Source: Corynebacterium parakroppenstedtii
GTDB lineage: Bacteria; Actinomycetota; Actinomycetes; Mycobacteriales; Mycobacteriaceae
Length of the DNA: 64,000 bases
Direction: 5' to 3'
Assembly (NCBI RefSeq): GCF_019754935.1
Contig: NZ_JAGSOA010000001.1
Location: 186,001 to 250,000 of the forward strand
The position numbers were made by a program, and so were the translations under genes. The notes under the pieces are model-generated. The model worked only from the letters and a program-made list of their open reading frames with translations, did not search any database and had not been told where the DNA came from. This document shows positions 19,241 to 27,618 of the stretch, piece by piece. Positions within the stretch are counted from its first letter, which is position 1, and every line of letters starts with the position of its first letter.

Positions 19241-20378
19241 TTATACCACCACCACAGAGCGCAAAACATTGCCCTTCTTCATGGTCTCGAAAGCGTCCTC
19301 GACTTCATCGATGCCGACGCGCTCGCTGACGAACTTGTCCAAGGGGAATTTCCCTTGCTGGAAGAGAGAGACGTACATGGGGAAATCGCGTTCTGGTAGG
19401 CAATCTCCGTACCAGGATGGCTTGATGGCTCCTCCGTGGGAGAAGACGTCCAGGAAAGGTAGCTCGAGTTTCATGGTCGGTGTTGGAACACCAACGAGAA
19501 CGACGCGGCCAGCCAGATCACGCATGTAGAACGCCTGAGTAAAGGTCTGCGGAACGCCGACAGCGTCGATGGCTACATCGACACCGAAGCCATCCGTGAG
19601 GTCCTTGACCGCCTTGACGACTGGTTGCTCTTCGGGAGATGCATCCTCATCGTCACCCTCGGAGGCCAACGACTTGGGGTTGATCGTGTGCGTCGCACCG
19701 AACTCCTTGGCTTTTTCTAATTTGTCATCGGAGACGTCGATAACGATGACCTTCGTCGCGCCGGCTAAAGCTGCACCAGCAACGGCAGCCATGCCAACAC
19801 CGCCAGCGCCGATCACTGCGACGGATTCACCGCGCTTGACCTGCCCCGTATTAACGGCTGCGCCGAGTCCTGCCATCACTCCGCATCCCAACAGGCCAGC
19901 GGCGGCGGGATCGACGTCGGGATCAACCCTCGTGCACTGCTTCTCGTGGACCAGGGTCTTTTCGGCAAAAGCGCCGATTCCCAGCGCTGGTGTCAGCTCA
20001 GTTCCGTCGGTCAGTGTCATGGGCTTCGACGCATTGAACGTGTTGAAGCACAAGTGTGGCTCTCCCCGTTTACACGCGCGGCACTCGCCGCACACTGCAC
20101 GCCAGTTCAAAACGACCGTGTCACCCTCGGCCACATGAGTGACTCGTGAACCAATCTGCTCGACGACGGCGGTCGCCTCATGCCCGAGTAAAAATGGATA
20201 GTCGTCGTTGATACCGCCATCGCGGTACGCCAAGTCTGTGTGGCAAACCCCCGCAGGTTTTAATCGATACAATAACGTCGTTATCGCCTGGTTCCGGAAT
20301 AACGATGTCTGTTAGCTCAACGGGCTCCTTTTTTGCCCGGGAGATAACGCCCTTCACTGTTTGTGATGCTGCAGTCAT
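19241..20378 (-). pseudogene. mscR: mycothiol-dependent formaldehyde/S-nitrosomycothiol dehydrogenase, frame broken by one base
   Basis: Zinc- and NAD-dependent alcohol dehydrogenase (class III-like) acting on S-hydroxymethyl-mycothiol and, in mycobacteria, S-nitrosomycothiol. The N-terminus (ATG at 20378, AAGGG site nine bases upstream; [20 protein letters not shown]) is in one frame up to KTCG. The rest ([20 protein letters not shown], the structural zinc [15 protein letters not shown], Rossmann [18 protein letters not shown]-like [11 protein letters not shown]) is in another frame through to the stop at 19241. The switch falls in a run of five C on the plus strand (20248-20252); four would restore one frame of about 378 codons. 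The break sits directly before a catalytic zinc ligand. It is a sequencing error, a recent null allele or slippage. Confidence 0.85.
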
Positions 20379-20413
20379 TAAATATCGCCCTTTCTCATTA
20401 ATGGACCGTCATC

Positions 20414-20438
20414 GAGTGTAATGAAGTCTTGTACACTC
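20414..20438. promoter_or_regulatory. inverted repeat GAGTGTA-N11-TACACTC in the mscR/nei divergent region
   Basis: Perfect 7-base arms at 20414-20420 and 20432-20438, centred about 48 bases before the mscR start codon, where an operator would be expected. The regulator is unknown. Confidence 0.55.
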
Positions 20439-20459
20439 CGCTGTGTCATAGAAAAAGGA

Positions 20460-20508
20460 GATCGATCAGGGCTTATGCGATCGGGGCTGAGATTGCTGTT
20501 ACCAGCAA
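20460..20508 (+). promoter_or_regulatory. two short hairpins ahead of nei
   Basis: GATCG (20460-20464) can pair with CGATC (20478-20482), and TTGCTG (20493-20498) pairs with CAGCAA (20503-20508). Between them is GGGGCTGAGA, which recalls part of a thiamine riboswitch, but the rest of that consensus is missing. The following 90 bases before nei are AT-rich and probably hold its promoter. Confidence 0.35.
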
Positions 20509-20599
20509 ATACACATTACTAAATATAAATTATTTTCAATAACGCACTGTAGTGCCCAATTACAACTTGTGCAGTTACCCCTCTGAAAGAAGTTAAGGA

Positions 20600-21409
20600 A
20601 TGCCCGAAGGCCACGTCATTCATCGGCTCGCTTCATCACTGAACCGCGAATTCGCCGGACAAGAAACTGTTGTTAGCTCGCCACAGGGGCGATTCGCAAC
20701 AGAGGCTGATCAGCTCAACCACACCGTGCTTAAGCACGCCGAAGCACACGGAAAACACTTGTTCATTGACTTCGAGGCTAACCGAGCAGCACACATCGTT
20801 TATATTCACTTAGGTCTCATTGGAAGCCTTCGTTTCTTAGATCTCGCGGAACCACGAGGCCAGGTTCGTTTACGAATAGCATCCGACACACGGGCAGCTG
20901 ATTTACGCGGTCCACAGTGGTGCCGGCTGATCACCGATGAAGAAAAAGACGCCGCTATCGGGAAACTCGGGGCTGACCCACTCGACCCACATGCCGATCC
21001 CAGCCGCAGCTTTCAGCGAATCAAACGGTCGTCGAAACCGATTAGTACCTTGCTGATGGATCAGCACATCTTCGCAGGCGTCGGAAATATTTACCGCGCC
21101 GAAACGCTATTTAGGTTAGGGCTTAACCCTGAGCTGCGAGGTAAAGATCTTGCCGACGACGACCTTCACGCGATATGGAATGACCTCGTCGAAACGATGA
21201 CGATGGGGTTGCGCGTGGGGAAAATCGACACCGTTCGGCCAGAACACATGCCTGAGGCCATGGGGCGGGAACCGCGCATCGATGCGCATGGTGGCGAGGT
21301 TTATGTTTACCGACGCGCCGGGTTCCCTTGCTACGTCTGCGGAACCACAATTGTCGAGCGCAAGGTCGACGGCAGGAACCTCTTTTGGTGCCCCACGTGC
21401 CAGGCGTGA
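20600..21409 (+). CDS. nei: Fpg/Nei family DNA glycosylase (endonuclease VIII type)
   Basis: Bifunctional base-excision repair glycosylase that removes oxidized bases and nicks the strand. The N-terminal MPEGH gives the catalytic Pro2 and Glu3 after Met removal. The H2TH region includes MDQHIFAGVGNIYRAE. The C-terminal zinc finger reads CYVCG...CPTC with the intercalating Arg in KVDGRNLFW. The opening MPEGHVIHRLA and SSPQGRF match the actinobacterial Nei branch rather than Fpg. GAAAGAAG precedes the ATG. Its end is five bases from the end of relA on the other strand. Confidence 0.93.
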   Translation: MPEGHVIHRLASSLNREFAGQETVVSSPQGRFATEADQLNHTVLKHAEAHGKHLFIDFEANRAAHIVYIHLGLIGSLRFLDLAEPRGQVRLRIASDTRAADLRGPQWCRLITDEEKDAAIGKLGADPLDPHADPSRSFQRIKRSSKPISTLLMDQHIFAGVGNIYRAETLFRLGLNPELRGKDLADDDLHAIWNDLVETMTMGLRVGKIDTVRPEHMPEAMGREPRIDAHGGEVYVYRRAGFPCYVCGTTIVERKVDGRNLFWCPTCQA

Positions 21410-21414
21410 CGCCT

Positions 21415-23685
21415 CTAACCGCCCGACGTGACTCGGAAAACGTCGAAGACCCCTTCAATGTTCCTCAGCTGGGTCATCAAGTAGCCAAGCTGTTTGACGT
21501 CAGAGACCTCGAACGTGAAACGGACCACCGCAACGCGGTCTTCAGCAGTGTGAGAATTCGTCGCCAAGATAGCGACTTTCTGTTCTGACACGGCTCGAGT
21601 GACATCGGATAGCAACCCTTGGCGGTCAAGCCCTTCGATTTGCAGCGTCACTGTGAAGACGGCTCCACTACGTTCGGCCGCCCACGACACCGAAATCAGA
21701 CGTTCAGGTTCTTCTTTCAGCTTCGGGGCATTAGTGCAGTCTGTGCGGTGGACACTCACCCCGCCGCCCCGGGTCACGAATCCGAAAATGTCGTCGCCGG
21801 GGACGGGAGTACAGCACTTGGCCAGCTTCGCCATGTAGTCGGCGTCGCCTTCAACAAGAACACCCGCCGAATCGGCACGAGAATTCTTCTTTGACCTGAG
21901 CTGGGACAAAGGAGTGCGGGCCGCAAGCGCATCTTCCGCCTCCTCCTGTCCCCCAAACTGCTCCATCAGCAGGTTAACGACGCGCCCAGCCGTGATGTTG
22001 TTATTGCCAATCGCGGTGTACAGCTGGTCGACGGAATTAAAACTCAACTGGCCTGCAATAGTTTGCATCGATTCGGGGGTAAAGAGCCGATGCATGGGCA
22101 GCCCGCCGCGCTGGATTTCCGCTGCGAGTGCATCCCGGCCTGCCTCCAAAGCAACTTCTCGACGCTCCTTCGCGAACCACTGACGAATCTTCGACTTCGC
22201 ACGCGGCGACACGACGAATGATTCCCAGTCCTTCGATGGGCCGGCGTCCGGGTCTTTCGACGTAAAAACCTCGACACGATCGCCGGTGTGGAGTTCCGAC
22301 TCGAGCGCGAGAAGCTTGCCGTTGACCTTCGCGCCGATACACCGGTGCCCCACTTCGGTGTGGACAGCGTAGGCGAAGTCGATAGGCGTCGACCCTGATG
22401 GCAGAGTGATCGCGTCCCCTTTCGGGGTAAACACGAAAATCTGGTTTGAGGAGAGATCAAACCGCAAATTCTCCATGAATTCGTTGGGGTCGGCAGATTC
22501 CCGTTGCCAGTCGAGAAGCTGACGCATCCATGCCATCTGGTCCAGTTCTTTTGCAGAACCTTTGTTGTGCCCCTTGGTCTCCTTGTATCGCCAATGCGCC
22601 GCAATGCCGAACTCAGCGTTATAGTGCATTTCGTGGGTCCGGATTTGGATCTCGAGAGGTTTATTATCCGGCCCAATCACCGTCGTGTGGAGCGATTCAT
22701 AAACCCCATAGCGGGGCGTAGAAATATAGTCTTTGAACCTTCCTGGCATCGGTTGGTACAAAGTATGTACAGCGCCCAGAGCGGCATAACATTCCTGCAC
22801 GGAATCGACGAGAACACGAAGTCCAACGAGATCGAAAATTTCATCAAAGTCTCGGCCACGAACGATCATCTTTTGGTAGATCGACCAGTAGTGTTTCGGT
22901 CGCCCCACTACCTCTGTACTGATGTGGTAGTCCTTGAGCCGGGCTTGTAGCTCTTTCGACACTCGGGCGATATATTCGTCGCGCTTCGGGGCCCGATCAG
23001 CCACCAATCGCACGATTTCTTGGTACTTCTTGGGGTACAAAATAGCGAAGGAGAGGTCTTCTAGCTCCCACTTCACGGTCGCCATTCCCAACCGATGAGC
23101 CAGCGGAGCAATGACCTCCAAGGTTTGCCGAGCTTTCCGTGCTTGCTTTTCCGGCGGGAGGAAACGCATTGTGCGCATATTATGCAGGCGATCAGCAACT
23201 TTAATGACCAGCACGCCAGGATCGTCGGCCATTGCGACAATCATTTTCCTGATTGTCTCGGCTTCCGCGGCTGACCCCAAGGCCACCTTGTCCAGCTTGG
23301 TGACCCCATCCACCAGGTGAGCCACTTCAGGACCAAAGTCGTGCTCAAGTTGTTCGAGCGTGTAATCAGTGTCTTCCACCGTATCGTGCAGCAGCGCTGC
23401 GACAATCGTGGTGGTATCCATGCCGATCTCAGCGCAAATCGTCGCTACGGCAAGCGGGTGAGTGATGTACGGTTCACCAGACTTACGAAAAACACCGTCA
23501 TGCAATTGCGCCGCGGTCTCATAGGCACGGTTGATGAGAACAACATCCGCTTTCGGGTGAACCTTGCGATGAATAGTCAGCATCGGTTCCAAAACCGGAT
23601 TATATTTTGCACGATTCTGCCCCGTCAGGCTTCGAGCCAGACGAGCACTCACCGAACCAACCCGAGAGGGCGACCGATCACTCAC
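21415..23685 (-). CDS. relA: bifunctional (p)ppGpp synthetase/hydrolase (Rel)
   Basis: Makes and degrades the stringent-response alarmone. The 756-residue product is full length. It has the HD hydrolase domain with [10 protein letters not shown] (His100/Asp101), the synthetase domain with [20 protein letters not shown] in pieces, a TGS domain ([22 protein letters not shown]), the CC/zinc-finger region [10 protein letters not shown] and a C-terminal ACT domain ([14 protein letters not shown]). Hydrolase residues are intact, so this is a bifunctional enzyme rather than a synthetase-only RelA. Its start overlaps the end of apt by eight bases, so translation is probably coupled; order secDF-dciAE-apt-rel is the classic corynebacterial one. 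Confidence 0.97.
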   Translation of the reverse strand: MSDRSPSRVGSVSARLARSLTGQNRAKYNPVLEPMLTIHRKVHPKADVVLINRAYETAAQLHDGVFRKSGEPYITHPLAVATICAEIGMDTTTIVAALLHDTVEDTDYTLEQLEHDFGPEVAHLVDGVTKLDKVALGSAAEAETIRKMIVAMADDPGVLVIKVADRLHNMRTMRFLPPEKQARKARQTLEVIAPLAHRLGMATVKWELEDLSFAILYPKKYQEIVRLVADRAPKRDEYIARVSKELQARLKDYHISTEVVGRPKHYWSIYQKMIVRGRDFDEIFDLVGLRVLVDSVQECYAALGAVHTLYQPMPGRFKDYISTPRYGVYESLHTTVIGPDNKPLEIQIRTHEMHYNAEFGIAAHWRYKETKGHNKGSAKELDQMAWMRQLLDWQRESADPNEFMENLRFDLSSNQIFVFTPKGDAITLPSGSTPIDFAYAVHTEVGHRCIGAKVNGKLLALESELHTGDRVEVFTSKDPDAGPSKDWESFVVSPRAKSKIRQWFAKERREVALEAGRDALAAEIQRGGLPMHRLFTPESMQTIAGQLSFNSVDQLYTAIGNNNITAGRVVNLLMEQFGGQEEAEDALAARTPLSQLRSKKNSRADSAGVLVEGDADYMAKLAKCCTPVPGDDIFGFVTRGGGVSVHRTDCTNAPKLKEEPERLISVSWAAERSGAVFTVTLQIEGLDRQGLLSDVTRAVSEQKVAILATNSHTAEDRVAVVRFTFEVSDVKQLGYLMTQLRNIEGVFDVFRVTSGG

Positions 23686-24229
23686 TACGCTCCCCTACCA
23701 CCGTTAGAGGAAGGTCGGCCAGGCGTTTCCTACCTTCCAAAGCTTCAACTTCGAGAATAACGGCCAATCCAGCGACATTCGCCCCAGCTTCCTCCAGGAG
23801 AGCCCGGGAGGCACACAAGGTACCGCCTGTGGCAAGAACGTCGTCGATAAGAACAATATTCTTTCCCTGAATATTCAGGCCTTCTCGGGGAATTTCCAGC
23901 GCCGCATGGCCATATTCCAAGTCATAGCCTCGATGAAAAACCGGTGGCGGGAGCTTACCTTCCTTGCGCACTGCGAGGATTCCCAGGCCCAGTTGGTACG
24001 CCACAGCAGACCCCAAAAGGAACCCACGAGCATCGAGTCCGCCGATGATGTCTGCGTGATAACTCCGAGCAGCCTCGGCTAATTCGTCGACGATTAATCG
24101 GAAGGCGCCCGCATCTGCCAGCACCGGAGTGAGGTCTTCAAAAACCACACCTTCAGACGGAAAACCGGGCACGCGGCGAACTAAGTTTGCCACTGCATCG
24201 GCTGCGGATGAATACTCACTGTCGGTCAT
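23678..24229 (-). CDS. apt: adenine phosphoribosyltransferase
   Basis: Purine salvage: adenine plus PRPP gives AMP. The 183-residue product has the type I phosphoribosyltransferase PRPP loop [13 protein letters not shown] (about 125-137) and [41 protein letters not shown]. The ATG directly abuts the stop of the upstream lipoprotein gene and the gene overlaps relA by eight bases, so all three are likely on one transcript. Confidence 0.95.
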   Translation of the reverse strand: MTDSEYSSAADAVANLVRRVPGFPSEGVVFEDLTPVLADAGAFRLIVDELAEAARSYHADIIGGLDARGFLLGSAVAYQLGLGILAVRKEGKLPPPVFHRGYDLEYGHAALEIPREGLNIQGKNIVLIDDVLATGGTLCASRALLEEAGANVAGLAVILEVEALEGRKRLADLPLTVVGERSE

Positions 24230-26089
24230 CTAATTCTGATCTTTCTTCCATCGATCCATGTTCCAGCCGACCCCAACATTCGAGGTGCTAGGAACTAGAT
24301 TACTCACTGCGTTGTGTACGACCACGGTGCGGGGTTCAGCAGATAAGGGGATCGTCGGCATGCTATCCCATAATTCTTCTTCCGCTTGCCGGCGCTCATC
24401 AATGGTTCCACCGACGAATGTCGAGGTCGAAAAGTACGTTGTGGGGTCAACCGCCTGGAGGAAAATGTCGGCTCTGTCCGTTAGAGCAGTGCTATCCGCA
24501 TGGTCTGTCGAGACATCATCGACGGTAATTCCACTCTCCTGGCAGGACTCGCGAATGGCATTTGCCATGGCGGCGTACCGATCATTCGTGCGGTCGTACG
24601 ACAAACGAACTGTGGATCCCTTCGCTGCCTTTCGGGCGGCAGCGGCGTCGTGATTTCCATGCTTTAGCGCGACATCGCTGACCGCATCAAAGGATGAGCT
24701 CGTCGCCGGCGTCAATCGAAGTCCATAGGCTGGAACCTTCATCGATGAGTGGGCTGACGATGCTTCGGCAACAGCTGCCCGATCAACGCACTGCGATACT
24801 GCTTGGCGCATGCGTTTACTTGCCATGACCCCGTGGTCGGCAGGGATGAGCGAGTCAATCCGACGTGAGAGCATCGTCATTACACCGTATTTCTCCGAAT
24901 CCACCGTCAAACGTGATGCAGAGGCCGAGGAGCCACCGTCGTGCGGAACTGAGAATGCGGGAAATCCCTCATTATCGTTCGTGGCTGGTTTATTTTCTTC
25001 CGACGACGGAAGCGATTCGCTGGGAGCGTTAGATACGGAGGAGCTGGGCGCCGCTGACGAGGTTGGTACTGCTGAAGACACCAAGGCGGCTGCCGATGAC
25101 GTTTCAGATGCTGGCGATGTCGTGGATGGTGATGGCTCAGAGGGTTCTGCGGAACCTTTCCCCTGCGATAGACGGAATTCGGAGGGAAGAGCTTGATCAT
25201 TATCAACGACTCGGAGTGTTTTGTGGTGAGCAAGGTCGCTTAAAGATGCTGAGCGCGGATAGACCACGATGTCATCGATTTCCGCCGGGTCACCCCACCA
25301 GTGAGGATTCTTTTGAAGCGTGACTGACCGCGTATGTGTAGTCGGATCCTTATCCGTGATCGACTTCACCGAATACGGTCCAGTAGACACAATATTCTTA
25401 AGATTGTCTTCCTTCAGGAGAAAGCTCTTTTTCCACAGATCACCCACTTTTTTGACCACCTGGTAGTCCGCAGATTCCAGCGCACCAGTTAAATCGTCAA
25501 CCCCAGCGTGGGAGGCAATGATGTGGGAGGGCATAACGGACCCGGCCGGAAAAAGATTCTGGTATCGGGATCCGTATCCGCGGGCAAAATTTACCCGGAA
25601 CTTTTTCTCGTTATGCCGGCATGTAACTGATTCAACCTGTTCCAGAAGAGGATTATCGGAATCGAAATATTCTTTCTTATGTTGGGCAAACCATGCCAGG
25701 TAAAAGTCATCACAGGTAACCGGTTTGCCATCCGAATATTGGGCTCGTGGGTTGATGACGTATTCAGCACTTCGGTTCTCGTCGGGTGCCTGGATTGACG
25801 TGAAAAGATCGTTATTGACGAAGGACTGACCGTTAGGCCCATCGATGAAAGCTCCGGGATATAAGCGGACGGATAATCGCGCTGCATCGGAGGCCTGTCC
25901 TTGTGAACTAGCACCGTTAACAGTGGTGAGGGTGCTGCCACTTACGTAGGCAAACCCGGCGTTTGTGTGGTCATCGTCTGCATCGTCATTGGTATCGCAG
26001 GCGGCTAAACCTGTGACTAATAAGGCTCCCGAAATGGCCGTCATAATCTTGCGGACGCGGGCACGTGGGGAACGCGGTAGTGAAGGCAT
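24230..26089 (-). CDS. DciAE-like peptide-type solute-binding lipoprotein with low-complexity insert
   Basis: Extracellular solute-binding protein of the DppA/OppA family (PF00496). The lipobox is GLAAC, preceded by an Arg-rich tail. Domain parts seen include YVINPRAQYSDGKPVTCDDF, ISTGPYSVKSI-like VSTGPYSVKSITDKD and a closing LWDSMPTIPL. I prefer the ATG at 26089 (31-residue signal peptide); the open frame reaches a GTG at 26200. No ABC permease or ATPase gene is adjacent, so it may not act in import. About 65 residues of Ser/Pro/Ala/Thr-rich sequence (about 24960-25160) interrupt the binding domain. Position between secF and apt equals dciAE in C. glutamicum. Confidence 0.8.
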   Translation of the reverse strand: MPSLPRSPRARVRKIMTAISGALLVTGLAACDTNDDADDDHTNAGFAYVSGSTLTTVNGASSQGQASDAARLSVRLYPGAFIDGPNGQSFVNNDLFTSIQAPDENRSAEYVINPRAQYSDGKPVTCDDFYLAWFAQHKKEYFDSDNPLLEQVESVTCRHNEKKFRVNFARGYGSRYQNLFPAGSVMPSHIIASHAGVDDLTGALESADYQVVKKVGDLWKKSFLLKEDNLKNIVSTGPYSVKSITDKDPTTHTRSVTLQKNPHWWGDPAEIDDIVVYPRSASLSDLAHHKTLRVVDNDQALPSEFRLSQGKGSAEPSEPSPSTTSPASETSSAAALVSSAVPTSSAAPSSSVSNAPSESLPSSEENKPATNDNEGFPAFSVPHDGGSSASASRLTVDSEKYGVMTMLSRRIDSLIPADHGVMASKRMRQAVSQCVDRAAVAEASSAHSSMKVPAYGLRLTPATSSSFDAVSDVALKHGNHDAAAARKAAKGSTVRLSYDRTNDRYAAMANAIRESCQESGITVDDVSTDHADSTALTDRADIFLQAVDPTTYFSTSTFVGGTIDERRQAEEELWDSMPTIPLSAEPRTVVVHNAVSNLVPSTSNVGVGWNMDRWKKDQN

Positions 26090-26224
26090 TGCCGACGGGA
26101 ACTGAGGACGTGACTTCTTGAATCGCTGTAACACGGATGGAGCCGATCGTGTCAGAAAATGGACGTACAAAGCGCACTGATGCCGTATTCGTAAGAACAC
26201 AGGATGTGCTGTTAAGAAAAGTTT

Positions 26225-26259
26225 AGCGCCCTTGCTTCGGATTAATGAGCAAGGGCGCT
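26225..26259 (-). terminator. terminator after secDF
   Basis: AGCGCCCTTGC (26225-26235) and GCAAGGGCGCT (26249-26259) form a perfect 11-base stem. On the minus strand it is followed by AAACTTTTCTT. It separates secF from the dciAE-apt-relA group, which therefore needs its own promoter. Confidence 0.85.
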
Positions 26260-26379
26260 GTACGGCGGAAATTCTAACTACACGAACGGTTAAGAACGTG
26301 CCATGCGGAACGCTAAGCCAGGAAACACGATGCGTCGATCTTCTATCCGAAGAATACGCGTTGGGTACCGACTCAGCTT

Positions 26380-27618
26380 CTAGTTTCCATCAAAAGGTGA
26401 GTTGTTGCGACGGCGGTTGTCGTCGGGACGCCATGACGCGCCGCCTCCTTCACGACTGTGGAATCTTCCCGCCTCGGGATCTCGATCGGAGTGGTGAGCG
26501 ATACGCGATGATACTCTTCTCCGTGAAGAGCGTGCCGATGGCTCAGAATCAGCGTCTTCACTAGCAGTGATCTCTGATCCATCACTGGTTACGGCAACCC
26601 GTTGATCCTCTTGGTTCGACGACTCAGCCTTCCGAGATTCTTCGACACGTTTGGTGTGCTCGGAATATTTCTTCTGACGCGATTTGAGCGAAACCAAGAT
26701 TGGCGTCGCCAAGAAGATGGACGAGAACGTTCCTTCGATGACACCAAGTAGCTGCACGAGCGAGAGGTCTTTGAGTGTTCCCACGCCGAGCAACCAGACC
26801 GCGACGACCATCAATGCGCCGATCGGGAGGATCGAGAACAATGATGTCGAAATGGAACGCATCATCGTCTGGTTCACGGCGAGGTTAGCTTGCTCGGCGT
26901 AGGTCGACGTAGTCGTCTTTGTCAACCCAGCGGTGTTCTCGTGAACCTTGTCGAACACAACCACGGTGTCGTACAGCGAGTAGGACAGGACTGTCAGCAA
27001 ACCGATAACTGATGCTGGTGAAACCTCGAAGCCGATGATCGAATACAGCCCTGAGACCACAATCGCGTCAACGGCAAGTGCTGATATAGCCGCGATGGCC
27101 ATATCGCGCTCAAAGCGAACCGTGATGTACAGGAAGATCAGCGCGAGGAAGACGATCAGCGCTAGAACCATGCGGTGAGTAATCGTCGACCCCCACGAGT
27201 TACTCACGGTCGAATCACCGATAGAGTCGGGAGTTTCTTTACCCGAGGCGTCTTTCGGGTGGTACTTCGAGAACAAGGCTTCCCGCGCCTCGGAGATCTC
27301 GTCGTCGTTAAGATGCTTTGACTCGATCTCCACATTGCGAGCGCTACCAGAGCCAATGATCTGGACTTGCTGGGCCTCGACCCCAGTGGCCTCGTGGAAG
27401 GTGTCGGCGACTTCGGTCTTGGACACGTCACCGGCGGGCATCGTTATCTTGGTGCCACCCTCAAAGTCGATGCCCAGTGTAAATCCACGGAAAATAATGG
27501 ATACGAGGCAAATCACCAAGATGATGGCGTAAATGCCATACCAGCGACGCCGCTGCGAGACGAACTCAATTCCGCCTTCACCGGTGTAGATACGTTCGAA
27601 GAAAGGCCGTTTACTCAT
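26380..27618 (-). CDS. secF: protein translocase subunit SecF
   Basis: Integral membrane partner of SecD that uses the proton motive force to aid late steps of Sec export. The 412-residue product has the family hallmark LGIDFEGGTKI after the first helix, a small periplasmic-type domain, then five helices including SVIGLLTVLSYSLYDTVVVFDKVHEN in pieces. The last 80 residues are a charged, Ser/Arg-rich cytoplasmic tail that is longer than in most SecF proteins. Its start codon shares one base with the secD stop (TAATG), so translation is coupled. Confidence 0.95.
   Translation of the reverse strand: MSKRPFFERIYTGEGGIEFVSQRRRWYGIYAIILVICLVSIIFRGFTLGIDFEGGTKITMPAGDVSKTEVADTFHEATGVEAQQVQIIGSGSARNVEIESKHLNDDEISEAREALFSKYHPKDASGKETPDSIGDSTVSNSWGSTITHRMVLALIVFLALIFLYITVRFERDMAIAAISALAVDAIVVSGLYSIIGFEVSPASVIGLLTVLSYSLYDTVVVFDKVHENTAGLTKTTTSTYAEQANLAVNQTMMRSISTSLFSILPIGALMVVAVWLLGVGTLKDLSLVQLLGVIEGTFSSIFLATPILVSLKSRQKKYSEHTKRVEESRKAESSNQEDQRVAVTSDGSEITASEDADSEPSARSSRRRVSSRIAHHSDRDPEAGRFHSREGGGASWRPDDNRRRNNSPFDGN

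Noticed and set aside
20481..20510. Thiamine-riboswitch-like GGGGCTGAGA
   Set aside because: The remaining conserved parts (ACCTGATCTGG and the P1 closure) are missing, and nei has no link to thiamine.
21111..21130. DtxR-box-like string TTAGGTTAGGGCTTAACCCT
   Set aside because: It lies inside nei and encodes conserved residues (FRLGLNP); resemblance to an iron-regulator site is most likely chance.
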